Assembly (NCBI GenBank): GCA_937902105.1
Contig: CALGTP010000139.1
Span: forward strand, 1-34,900
Direction: 5' to 3'
DNA: 34,900 nucleotides
Source of the DNA: an uncultured Actinomycetes bacterium
Lineage (GTDB): Bacteria > Actinomycetota > Acidimicrobiia > Acidimicrobiales > Ilumatobacteraceae
Shown here: positions 23,499 to 30,619 of the stretch, one piece after another
Position numbering within the stretch: the stretch's first letter is position 1
Layout of the letters: each line of letters starts with the position of its first letter
Position numbers and translations under genes: made by a program
Notes under the pieces: model-generated
Told to the model about the DNA's origin: nothing
The model's database searches: none
The model's input: the letters and a program-made list of their open reading frames with translations, nothing else

Positions 23499-24776
23499 GT
23501 GATGGAACGCGGCCAAGAAGTGTGGTGGGTTCGCTTGAGCCTGATTACTGGTGCGGGATTTTTGCTGCGCTTGGCATTCGTTTTGACTGTGACGCGCTAC
23601 GACCCGCCCCTCGGTGACCAGCTCTACTATTCGGCTCAGGCACTGACGAACGCTCAAGGGCGGTGGTTCCAACAGCCGTTTGCGCGAGGGTTCCCAGCCG
23701 CCGATCATCCACCCCTGACCTCACTGATTTTGACTCCGGCTAGCTGGCTGGCTGAATCTGCGGGCTCGTTCATCACTGCTCAACGCTTGACCATGGTTGT
23801 GATCGGTACGGCATGCATCCTGCTGATGGGACTGATTGGGCGACGCATTGCTGGTCCAACGGCTGGTTTGGTCGTCGCTGGAGTCACTGCGGTGTATGCC
23901 AATGTCTGGGTAAATGATGCCCTCATCATGGCGGAGACACCAACTTTTTTCTTGGTAGCGACAGTGACGTATGTGGCCTTGGGGTATCGCAGTTCCCCGA
24001 CTCTTCGCAAAAGCATGGCTCTTGGTTGTTTAGCTGGGTTGGCTGCTTTGACCCGACCTGAATTGCTACTACTCGCGGTTCTGCTGTGTGCACTTGCTAT
24101 CGCTCTATGGCGTCAGCAGCGCATACAAAATATCGAAGTGGCGAAACACTTGGGCTCAATCATGATCGCTGTGTTGCTTGTGGTAGCCCCATGGATTCTG
24201 TGGAATCAATCTAGATTCACTGATTCTGTTTATCTCTCGACCAACGATGGGTTGACAATTGCCGGGGCGAATTGTGATCGCACCTATTACGACGACATCG
24301 GGAGTTGGGATATTTGGTGTGCCTATGAAACCCAAGTCCCTGAGGGCGCAGATGCTTCGCAATCTTCGTCCTTGATGCGCCATGACGGCTTGCAATATTG
24401 GAAAAACCACCTCGAGCGCTACCCAGTCGTGGCCATTGCCCGCATCGCGCGCGTGTTGAGTCTTGGATACATCGGGTCTAATAACAACGCGGCGGCGGCG
24501 GAGGGACGTCCACCTTGGGTATCAATGTTGGGTGTGATTCAGTTTTGGTTGCTTGGACTCGGAGCGATGTTTGGATATCGACGCGTTCAGCAGCGTGTTG
24601 ATCGGCTCATTCTGATTGTGATGTTGCCGGTCATCCTTCTAGTAGCGATGGTGGCGAACGCTTATGTGCGTTTTCGATTGCCGGCCGAAGTCGGTTTGAT
24701 CGTCTTGGCTTCCTTGGGGTTTATCCACCTAGTCGGGCTCAGGCGCCGACGGGAAGTTTCTTTCGCGTCAGAGTAA
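23499..24776 (+). CDS. GT-C (family 39/ArnT-like) membrane glycosyltransferase
   Basis: A 425-residue polytopic membrane protein with about ten hydrophobic segments. The first extracytoplasmic loop has Asp40 in PLGDQLYYSA and the DHPPLTSL segment (69-76), landmarks of GT-C enzymes of the PMT/ArnT kind that transfer a sugar from a polyprenyl-phosphate donor outside the cytoplasm. Further support is LAGLAALTRPELLLLAVLL near residue 180. The acceptor is unknown: cell-envelope lipid, polymer and protein are all possible. It lies between the OYE gene (divergent) and mftC (convergent, overlapping by 38 bases). It is not MftF, which is a soluble GT2-type enzyme. The start may be GTG 23499 or ATG 23502. 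Confidence 0.78.
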   Translation: MMERGQEVWWVRLSLITGAGFLLRLAFVLTVTRYDPPLGDQLYYSAQALTNAQGRWFQQPFARGFPAADHPPLTSLILTPASWLAESAGSFITAQRLTMVVIGTACILLMGLIGRRIAGPTAGLVVAGVTAVYANVWVNDALIMAETPTFFLVATVTYVALGYRSSPTLRKSMALGCLAGLAALTRPELLLLAVLLCALAIALWRQQRIQNIEVAKHLGSIMIAVLLVVAPWILWNQSRFTDSVYLSTNDGLTIAGANCDRTYYDDIGSWDIWCAYETQVPEGADASQSSSLMRHDGLQYWKNHLERYPVVAIARIARVLSLGYIGSNNNAAAAEGRPPWVSMLGVIQFWLLGLGAMFGYRRVQQRVDRLILIVMLPVILLVAMVANAYVRFRLPAEVGLIVLASLGFIHLVGLRRRREVSFASE

Positions 24777-25869
24777 TCGGTTTGGAATGATCCATTCCAG
24801 GCTTAGGAGCGGAACCTCGCGTGATGACTGAGAGTGCCTCATCTGCGTCGCCAGCAATACATTCAGGATCGGGACCGTCGAGCGGCAACCCGGTGAAGAA
24901 CTTGGCGGCCATGCAACCACCTTGGCAGGCGTCAAAGGCGCCGCAGGAAGCACAAGCTCCAGCTGATTGCGGTTCACGCAACGACAAGAACAAATCACTC
25001 TGCTTCCAAACTTTGGCAAAGCCACCCTCATCGCGAACATTGCCGGCCTTGAATTCGTCATGGATGACAAATGGGCAGGCGTACACATCGCCGATGGGGT
25101 CAATCAAACAGACAACTCGACCCGCTCCACACATATTGAGCCCAGGCAATGCCTCTCCAAATGCGTTGAGATGGAAAAATGAGTCACCAGTGAGAACATT
25201 CTCGCCGTGTTTCAATAACCAATCATAAATTTCGCGTTGCTGTGCATTCGTTGGATGTAATTCGTGCCATGTATCGGCACCTCGACCAGCGGGGCGAAGG
25301 CGTGTAACGCGTAATTGGGCGCCGTAGAAATCTGCAAGAGCTTTGAACTCGTCAAGTTGCGAAACATTGTGACGGGTCACGACGACGGATATTTTGAATT
25401 GTCCGAAGTTGGCTGCCTTGAGATTATCCATGGCGCGAATCGCCATCGCGTGGGATCCCTCGCCACGTACCGCATCATTTGTTGCGGCGTCGACACCGTC
25501 AAGACTGATCTGAATATCTAAATAGTCCATAGCGGCAAGTCGCCGAGCTTTTTCTTCGTCAATGAAGGCTCCATTTGTGCTGAATTTCACGCCGATGCCA
25601 TTGCCCACGGAATACTCAAGCAATTCGAAGAAGTCTCGGCGCACCATTGGTTCGCCACCACCAATGTTGATGTAAAAAACCTGCAGATCGCGTAACTCAT
25701 CGAGTATTTTTTTGGCTTCGTCAGTTGAGAGTTCGCGTTCATCGCGTTGCCCACTTGATGACAAGCAATGCACGCATTGCAAGTTGCAGGCATAGGTGAG
25801 TTCCCATGTCAGACAGATTGGAGCATCAAGGCCCCTCTTCATTTCTTCAACCAGTGATTTCGCGCTCAC
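24739..25869 (-). CDS. mftC: Mycofactocin radical SAM maturase MftC
   Basis: MftC oxidatively decarboxylates the C-terminal Tyr of MftA and then forms a Val-Tyr carbon-carbon crosslink. The 376-residue product has the radical SAM motif Cys28-x3-Cys32-x2-Cys35 (YACNLQCVHC). GGGEPMVRRDFFELL and ISLDGVDAATNDAVRG belong to the SAM domain. A SPASM-type C-terminus contains clustered cysteines (CGAGRVVCLIDPIGDVYACPF and GACASCGAFDACQGGC) for two auxiliary Fe-S clusters. The GTG start at 25869 lies 23 bases inside mftB, indicating coupling. The 3' end overlaps the convergent GT-C gene. Confidence 0.93.
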   Translation of the reverse strand: MSAKSLVEEMKRGLDAPICLTWELTYACNLQCVHCLSSSGQRDERELSTDEAKKILDELRDLQVFYINIGGGEPMVRRDFFELLEYSVGNGIGVKFSTNGAFIDEEKARRLAAMDYLDIQISLDGVDAATNDAVRGEGSHAMAIRAMDNLKAANFGQFKISVVVTRHNVSQLDEFKALADFYGAQLRVTRLRPAGRGADTWHELHPTNAQQREIYDWLLKHGENVLTGDSFFHLNAFGEALPGLNMCGAGRVVCLIDPIGDVYACPFVIHDEFKAGNVRDEGGFAKVWKQSDLFLSLREPQSAGACASCGAFDACQGGCMAAKFFTGLPLDGPDPECIAGDADEALSVITRGSAPKPGMDHSKPITLTRKKLPVGA

Positions 25870-26125
25870 GTACGACCTCCGATGTTTCGAGTGATGTCAA
25901 GGCAGCGATGAACGACGGCCAGCGATCTTGGGTCACGCCACAGGCACTGAGCGTCGATTGCACATCGGGATGATCATGCAGTGCCTGTACGACTGTGACG
26001 ACATCAGGATGCTTTAAGAAAATCAACCGACGATTGCCATAGTGGTAGGCGAGTGCACCAAAGGCTTCTGGGCGAACGGCAACTTGAGGGTGGATCTCAA
26101 GTACTGATGCGAGGGCAATGGTCAT
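25847..26125 (-). CDS. mftB: Mycofactocin precursor-binding chaperone MftB
   Basis: A 92-residue PqqD-like RiPP recognition element that binds the MftA leader and presents it to MftC. The segments FGALAYHYGNRRLIFLKHPDVVTVVQAL show the strand-helix pattern of the winged-helix fold expected for MftB. Length fits the family. The gene lies between mftA (31 bases upstream) and mftC (overlapping), the canonical ABC order. No strong ribosome-binding site is seen before ATG 26125. Identification rests on pattern and position; the flanking mftA and mftC are unambiguous. Confidence 0.9.
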   Translation of the reverse strand: MTIALASVLEIHPQVAVRPEAFGALAYHYGNRRLIFLKHPDVVTVVQALHDHPDVQSTLSACGVTQDRWPSFIAALTSLETSEVVREREITG

Positions 26126-26135
26126 TTTAGGTCAG

Positions 26136-26149
26136 GTTTCGTACGAAAC
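26136..26149. promoter_or_regulatory. Perfect 14-bp palindrome between mftA and mftB
   Basis: GTTTCGTACGAAAC is identical to its reverse complement and lies in the 31-base gap between the mftA stop and the mftB start. As DNA it resembles an operator for a dimeric regulator; mycofactocin clusters often encode a TetR-type regulator, though none is in this window. As RNA it would form only a 5-bp stem with a GUAC loop, which might cap or stabilise the short mftA message. A GTTTC half-site is repeated just outside the palindrome on the minus strand. Confidence 0.5.
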
Positions 26150-26156
26150 GAAACGA

Positions 26157-26300
26157 TCAGTAGACGCCGCACATGCCGTCGATGGAGATTTCCTCAATCA
26201 GCAATTCAGATTCAATAACTGGCACATCAATTGCCACTGCGTCATCCACGCTGGACTCGGCAACAACGGCGGATGCTGTGGTGGTGGTCGGGCTTTGCAT
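26157..26300 (-). CDS. mftA: Mycofactocin precursor peptide MftA
   Basis: A 47-residue precursor ending in the invariant core EISIDGMCGVY; the terminal Val-Tyr is the part converted into the cofactor. The leader is acidic and rich in Val, Glu and Ser (VIESELLIEEISI), as needed for MftB binding. Reading from ATG 26300, the leader is about 15 residues longer than in mycobacteria, with a Thr-rich start. An in-frame GTG at residue 17 would give a peptide nearer the usual length. AGGAGG sits just one base before the ATG, too close for normal ribosome binding. It is followed by mftB and mftC on the same strand. Confidence 0.93.
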   Translation of the reverse strand: MQSPTTTTASAVVAESSVDDAVAIDVPVIESELLIEEISIDGMCGVY

Positions 26301-26389
26301 ACCTCCTAGCGTACAACGCCAGTGTCTGGCATGGGCTACCCTCTGCTTACTTGTCGCAAAAACAGCGACCATGACCCTAGGGGGCAACA
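26301..26389. promoter_or_regulatory. Divergent mftA / alcohol dehydrogenase control region
   Basis: This 89-base gap separates mftA (minus) from the first dehydrogenase (plus). It contains two short inverted repeats: GCCAG-TGT-CTGGC at 26318-26330 and GTCGC-N7-GCGAC at 26353-26369. On the minus strand TACGCT (plus-strand 26308-26313) fits a TANNNT -10 element 7 nt before the mftA ATG. On the plus strand AGGGGG at 26379-26384 is a good ribosome-binding site for the dehydrogenase. The shared region suggests that cofactor and enzyme are co-regulated (inference). Confidence 0.45.
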
Positions 26390-27502
26390 ATGAAGTCCAA
26401 GGCCGCAATTTTGTGGGAAGTCAATCAGCCGTGGAGCGTTGAAGAGATAGAACTCGACGAACCCAAGGCCGGCGAAGTGCTGGTTGAAATGAAAGCCTCG
26501 GGCATGTGTCATAGCGATGAGCATTTGGTAACTGGTGATTTGCCATTTGCTCTGCCGATTATCGGCGGTCATGAAGGCGCTGGCATTGTCCGCAAAGTTG
26601 GCGAAGGTGTCAGTTGGCTGGCTCCAGGTGACCATGTGGTTTTTGGTTTCATTCCTTCCTGCGGTCGTTGTGCGAGTTGCTCAACCGGACATCAGAACCT
26701 CTGTGATCTAGGAGCACTGATGGGCACTGGTCGCCAGATCACCGATGGTGGCGCACGCCATCACGCTCGGGGTCAGGAATTGGGACTGATGTGCTTGCTC
26801 GGTACTTTCGCTCATCACACTGTGGTCAATGAGGCCAGTTGCATCAAGGTTGATGATGATCTCCCTTTTGACAAAATTTGTTTGCTCGGCTGCGGCGTGG
26901 TCACAGGCTGGGGTTCAGCGGTTTACGCTGCGCAAGTGCGTCCGGGGGACACTGTGGCTGTCGTAGGTGTCGGTGGAATTGGTGCGAATGCCATTCAGGG
27001 TGCCCGATTGGCTGGGGCGAAGCGCATCATCGCTATCGATCCGATTGAGTTCAAACGCGAAAAAGCCATGGAGTTTGGAGCCACTCATACTGCCGCTTCG
27101 ATGACCGAGGCGGTGGCCTTGCTTCAAGAAGTCACCTGGGGAACGATGGCCAATAAGGTCATCATGACCATGGGTGTGGGTTCTGGAGCGGTGATGGCGG
27201 AGGCCATGGCCTTGGCTTCCAAGCGCGGCAGAGTGGTCGTGACCAATATTCACCCGGCCATGGAAATGAGTGTCACGATGAACCTCCTCGATGTCACGCT
27301 GATGGAAAAGCAGGTCGTGGGCTCCTTGTTCGGATCGGGTAACCCAAGAGCGGACATTCCTAAGTTGGCGAGTTTGTATCGCGAGGGACAATTGGACCTC
27401 GATGGTCTGGTGACTCGCACCTACAGCCTTGAAGGTGTGAACGATGGCTACGAGGCGATGCGCAAGGGTGAAAACATCCGCGGCGTGCTTGTTTACGACT
27501 GA
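26390..27502 (+). CDS. Mycofactocin-associated NDMA-dependent zinc alcohol dehydrogenase, paralogue 1
   Basis: A 370-residue zinc-dependent medium-chain dehydrogenase. Catalytic zinc ligands are Cys40 (MCHSDEH), His61 (GGHEGAG) and Cys168 (GCGVVTGWG). Structural zinc ligands are Cys91, 94, 97 and 105 in CGRCASC and NLC. The NAD-binding motif GVGGIG is at 193-198 and is followed by the Asp of IAIDPIEF, which indicates NAD rather than NADP. The sequence resembles the Rxyl_3153-type family found only in organisms with mycofactocin, whose members keep NAD(H) bound and need an artificial acceptor such as NDMA in vitro. It is divergent from mftA. Substrate, presumably a primary alcohol, is not predictable. 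Confidence 0.88.
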   Translation: MKSKAAILWEVNQPWSVEEIELDEPKAGEVLVEMKASGMCHSDEHLVTGDLPFALPIIGGHEGAGIVRKVGEGVSWLAPGDHVVFGFIPSCGRCASCSTGHQNLCDLGALMGTGRQITDGGARHHARGQELGLMCLLGTFAHHTVVNEASCIKVDDDLPFDKICLLGCGVVTGWGSAVYAAQVRPGDTVAVVGVGGIGANAIQGARLAGAKRIIAIDPIEFKREKAMEFGATHTAASMTEAVALLQEVTWGTMANKVIMTMGVGSGAVMAEAMALASKRGRVVVTNIHPAMEMSVTMNLLDVTLMEKQVVGSLFGSGNPRADIPKLASLYREGQLDLDGLVTRTYSLEGVNDGYEAMRKGENIRGVLVYD

Positions 27503-27592
27503 CTTGTCGGCAACTCGCCTAGAACCTTTGGGTTGAGGGAGAGTATCGTTGAGCGGATAGCCACCAAAGTGGAACCAACAGGGGAGTTCATC

Positions 27593-28753
27593 ATGTCTGG
27601 AATTCGTAAGTCAAAAGCTGCTGTGTTGTGGGGTTTGAATCAGCAATGGAAGATTGAAGAGATCGAAATCCATCCTCCAAAAACCGGAGAAGTGATCGTT
27701 CATTGGCGGGCTGCTGGATTGTGCCACAGTGATGAGCACTTGGTCACTGGCGACATGGTTCCACCAGAAGAATTTTGGCCCCTCATGGGTATCGAAAGTT
27801 TCTTCCCCATCATCGGCGGTCATGAAGGCGCCGGAGTTGTCGTCGAGGTTGGTCCTGGAGTTTCTAGCGTTGTGGTTGGCGATCATGTCTCGGCTTCATT
27901 CGTACCATCGTGTGGTCGCTGCCGTTATTGCAGCACGGGTCGTCAAAACCTGTGCGACAACGGAGCCAAAACTTTTGTTGGTGGAATGATTACCGATGAC
28001 ACTCATCGCCATTTCATCAACGGCAAACCCGTGACCTTGATGGCCAAGGTGGGAACATTCTCCGAATATGCCTGTGTCAGTGAGCAGTCAATTATCAAAG
28101 TTGAAAAAGACATCCCCTTGGAATGCGTGGCATTGGTGTCATGTGGTGTGGCCACTGGTTGGGGTTCAGCAGTGAATCGTGCTGGCACACAACCGGGAGA
28201 CACTGTCGTAGTTGTCGGTATCGGCGGCATCGGAATGAACGCTGTGCAGGGTGCGCGAATGGCGGGCGCTAAGCGCATCATCGCTATCGATCCGATTGAG
28301 TTCAAGCGTGAAAAAGCTATGGAGTTTGGGGCCACTCACACTTTTCCTTCAATGGCTGATGCCATGATGTCGGTTATGGAGATGACCTATGGCCAGATGG
28401 CCGATCGGGTGATCATGACTCCAGGCGTTTTGCACGGCGAGATGATGGGTGAAGCGATGAACCTGGCTGGCAAGGGCAGCACAGTTGTGGTCACTGCTAT
28501 TTCGCCGATGACTAGCGAGGTCGCCAACATCAACTTATTCCAGTTAGCAATGTGGAATAAAGAGATCAAAGGAACAATCTTTGGTTCAATGAACCCGCGT
28601 GCTGATATCCCAGCATTGCTTGATATGTACCGTGCAGGTCAACTGAAGCTTGATGAACTGGTGACCAATACTTACAAGTTGGAAGACATCAACGAAGGTT
28701 ACGAAGCGATGCGCGACGGCACGAATATTCGTGGCGTTATTGTGAACGCCTGA
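27593..28753 (+). CDS. Mycofactocin-associated NDMA-dependent zinc alcohol dehydrogenase, paralogue 2
   Basis: A 386-residue paralogue of the preceding gene. Catalytic zinc ligands are Cys44 and His77, with the later Cys in SCGVATGWG; structural Cys107, 110, 113 and 121 are present, as is the GIGGIG Rossmann motif. Relative to its neighbour it has about 12 extra residues between the first zinc Cys and GGHE (MVPPEEFWPLMGIESFF against LPFAL), near the substrate side of the active site. This suggests a different substrate range. The ATG at 27593 has a GGGGAG ribosome-binding site; a start at 27533 lacks one. It follows paralogue 1 after 90 bases and precedes moxR by 25. Confidence 0.88.
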   Translation: MSGIRKSKAAVLWGLNQQWKIEEIEIHPPKTGEVIVHWRAAGLCHSDEHLVTGDMVPPEEFWPLMGIESFFPIIGGHEGAGVVVEVGPGVSSVVVGDHVSASFVPSCGRCRYCSTGRQNLCDNGAKTFVGGMITDDTHRHFINGKPVTLMAKVGTFSEYACVSEQSIIKVEKDIPLECVALVSCGVATGWGSAVNRAGTQPGDTVVVVGIGGIGMNAVQGARMAGAKRIIAIDPIEFKREKAMEFGATHTFPSMADAMMSVMEMTYGQMADRVIMTPGVLHGEMMGEAMNLAGKGSTVVVTAISPMTSEVANINLFQLAMWNKEIKGTIFGSMNPRADIPALLDMYRAGQLKLDELVTNTYKLEDINEGYEAMRDGTNIRGVIVNA

Positions 28754-28778
28754 TTCTTCTTCTGACCCGATTCTTCTT
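28752..28778 (+). repeat. Direct repeat immediately before moxR
   Basis: GATTCTTCTT occurs twice, at 28752-28761 and 28769-28778, with a 7-base spacer. The first copy overlaps the last bases of the dehydrogenase stop codon and the second abuts the moxR ATG. No Shine-Dalgarno sequence is present, so this pyrimidine-rich region is the whole initiation context of moxR. Role unknown. Confidence 0.4.
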
Positions 28779-29696
28779 ATGACTCAATCTCCTCGTAGTA
28801 CATTGATTACGGCCCTTGAGGGCATCGTCATTGGGCGCCGTCGTGAAGTCGAACTGGTCGTGGCCGCCCTCGATGCTGATCGACACGTACTACTTGAAGG
28901 TCCACCAGGAACAGGTAAGAGCACTCTCTTACGCGCTGTGGCTGAAGGTTTGAGCATCGGTTTTGTCTTTGTTGAAGGTAATGCCGAACTCACTCCAGCG
29001 CGTTTGGTCGGTCATTTTGATCCCGCCCGAGTGCTCTCTGATGGCTATGACCCCGACGTTTTTGTGGACGGTCCTTTGATAACTGCGATGCGCGATGGCG
29101 CGTTGCTGTATGTCGAAGAAATCAACCGTATCCCCGAAGAAACATTGAATGTTTTGATCACCGTGATGAGTGAAGGTGAATTGAATGTGCCGCGTTATGG
29201 TCGAGTACGAGCCTCAACTGGTTTTCGATTAGTTGCCGCAATGAATCCGTTTGATGCGGTGGGAACTGCGCGCATTTCTGGGGCGATTTATGATCGTGTG
29301 TGTCGCGTGTCCGTGGGTTATCAGTCAGCTGAAGTTGAACAGCAGATTGCCTCTCGTGGAGTCCAGGGATTACCAGCAGGTTGGCTTGACAAGGTAGTTG
29401 AACTTGTGAGGCGAACGCGTAACCATGCTGAATTACGCGTTGGTTCATCAGTACGTGGAGCGATTGACATGGCCGCGGTGGCAGTGTCCTTGGCGTCCGT
29501 GCGAGCTTCCAAGGTCACTGACCCTGCCGTGGGACTTGATGCTGCATTGGTGGCATTGTCGGGCCGGGTGCGTGTGCGCGAGGGCAGTGCGCGCACTTCT
29601 GAAGAGATCATCAGTGAATTGTGGAATGAGGTGTTTGCTCCGACATCGCCGGGCGAAGCGGGAAAAGTGAACGCCCCGATGGGGGCGACCCCTTAG
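28779..29696 (+). CDS. MoxR-type AAA+ ATPase
   Basis: A 305-residue AAA+ ATPase of the MoxR/chelatase kind. Walker A is GPPGTGKS (41-48), Walker B with its acidic pair is LLYVEEINRIPE (about 108-119), and a sensor-1-like Asn lies in LVAAMNPFD. MoxR proteins act with VWA-domain partners in metal insertion or in maturation of enzymes, such as methanol dehydrogenase or CO dehydrogenase systems. A VWA gene follows directly in a different frame. The upstream neighbours are two alcohol dehydrogenases, so a maturation or remodelling role for them is attractive but unproven. Confidence 0.88.
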   Translation: MTQSPRSTLITALEGIVIGRRREVELVVAALDADRHVLLEGPPGTGKSTLLRAVAEGLSIGFVFVEGNAELTPARLVGHFDPARVLSDGYDPDVFVDGPLITAMRDGALLYVEEINRIPEETLNVLITVMSEGELNVPRYGRVRASTGFRLVAAMNPFDAVGTARISGAIYDRVCRVSVGYQSAEVEQQIASRGVQGLPAGWLDKVVELVRRTRNHAELRVGSSVRGAIDMAAVAVSLASVRASKVTDPAVGLDAALVALSGRVRVREGSARTSEEIISELWNEVFAPTSPGEAGKVNAPMGATP

Positions 29697-29749
29697 CCAA
29701 AGAGGGTGCCGCCGCCGATGATGCGGTCAGTGAAGCGTCAAAGAAAACT
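29630..29749 (+). other. Open frame upstream of the VWA start, overlapping the moxR end
   Basis: The VWA reading frame is open from just after a TGA at 29627-29629 to the annotated TTG at 29750, and contains no ATG, GTG, TTG or CTG. It passes the moxR stop (29694-29696) in the -1 frame. The sequence ACC CCT TAG at the stop would allow a -1 slip of the CCT codon onto CCC, joining MoxR to the VWA protein. Translation downstream of the stop reads as an Ala/Glu-rich linker (LAKEGAAADDAVSEASKK). Alternatives are plain TTG initiation or an indel in the sequence. Confidence 0.45.
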
Positions 29750-30619
29750 TTGTCGCGACGCGAGTTGTCGCGCAATCCGCAATTTGAACAGGTCTCTCCA
29801 GAAGTTGGTGAACTTGATGAGTCTGCCGTGGACGAGGCCCTTGAAGAAGATCCCGACGCGATGTTGGCGTTATTGGCTGATCTCACCGGCGCCACAGATC
29901 AGAAGTTGCGAGAGTTAGCAAAACGTTTGGCGGGTCGTTTGTTCTTGGATGTCTCACGGCGAGGACCAGTGACACCGCGCGGTATTGGCAAGATTGTCAC
30001 TCGCCCCTATAGTCCAGACGCGGGTGACATCGATCTTGATGCCTCAATGAACATGATTCTTGAGGCCCACGCGGCACATCAGGCCATTGATCCAGAAGGT
30101 CTCAAGGTGCGCAGTTGGGCAAGACCCGGAACGGCGATTTCTTTATTGGTGGATCGCAGTGGCTCAATGGGAGGAAAACCTTTGGCTACGAGCGCCATGG
30201 CGGCGGCAGCGGTTGCTTGGCGCAGTCCATCTGATTACAGCGTGATTGCTTTTGGCAAAGATGTTGTCATCGCCAAAGGCCAAACATCGATGAAGTCCAG
30301 CGAAGAGGTGATCAATGATGTGTTGGCATTACGCGGTTTTGGCACGACAGATCTTGCAGGAGCGCTTCGTAGTGCTGGAGAACAGTTATCGCGCACGCGA
30401 GCGGGTCGGCGAATCACGGTGATCCTCAGTGATTGTCGCGCCACGGTCGCCGGTGATGTGCAGGCGGCAGCGCGGGCCTTAGATGAAGTGGTCATTCTTG
30501 CACCATGTGGTGATGATGCAGAGGCTCAAGTCTTGGCATGGCAAGTCGGTGCGCGCATCGCCTGCATCGACGGGCCAAGTGATATTCCTGCGGCCTTACA
30601 AGCGGTTCTTGGAGATTAG
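29750..30619 (+). CDS. VWA-domain protein, partner of MoxR
   Basis: A protein of at least 289 residues. The first 120 residues are an acidic helical region. Residues about 128-285 form a von Willebrand factor A domain with a complete MIDAS metal site: DRSGS (135-139), Thr in FGTTDLAG and Asp in ILSDCRA. Such domains bind Mg and mediate protein contacts in chelatase-like MoxR systems. The only available start codon is TTG 29750 without a clear ribosome-binding site, so the N-terminus is uncertain. Its stop overlaps the stop of the convergent LCP gene by three bases (TTAG). Confidence 0.82.
   Translation: MSRRELSRNPQFEQVSPEVGELDESAVDEALEEDPDAMLALLADLTGATDQKLRELAKRLAGRLFLDVSRRGPVTPRGIGKIVTRPYSPDAGDIDLDASMNMILEAHAAHQAIDPEGLKVRSWARPGTAISLLVDRSGSMGGKPLATSAMAAAAVAWRSPSDYSVIAFGKDVVIAKGQTSMKSSEEVINDVLALRGFGTTDLAGALRSAGEQLSRTRAGRRITVILSDCRATVAGDVQAAARALDEVVILAPCGDDAEAQVLAWQVGARIACIDGPSDIPAALQAVLGD

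Noticed and set aside
23499..24776. GT-C gene as MftF
   Set aside because: MftF is a soluble GT2-type enzyme; this protein is polytopic with ArnT/PMT-like loop motifs, so equating them is not supported.
26915..27391. Long minus-strand open frame (158 codons) within the first alcohol dehydrogenase
   Set aside because: It lies wholly antisense to a gene with intact family motifs, its translation is rich in His, Arg and Ser without domain features, and no ribosome-binding site is present.
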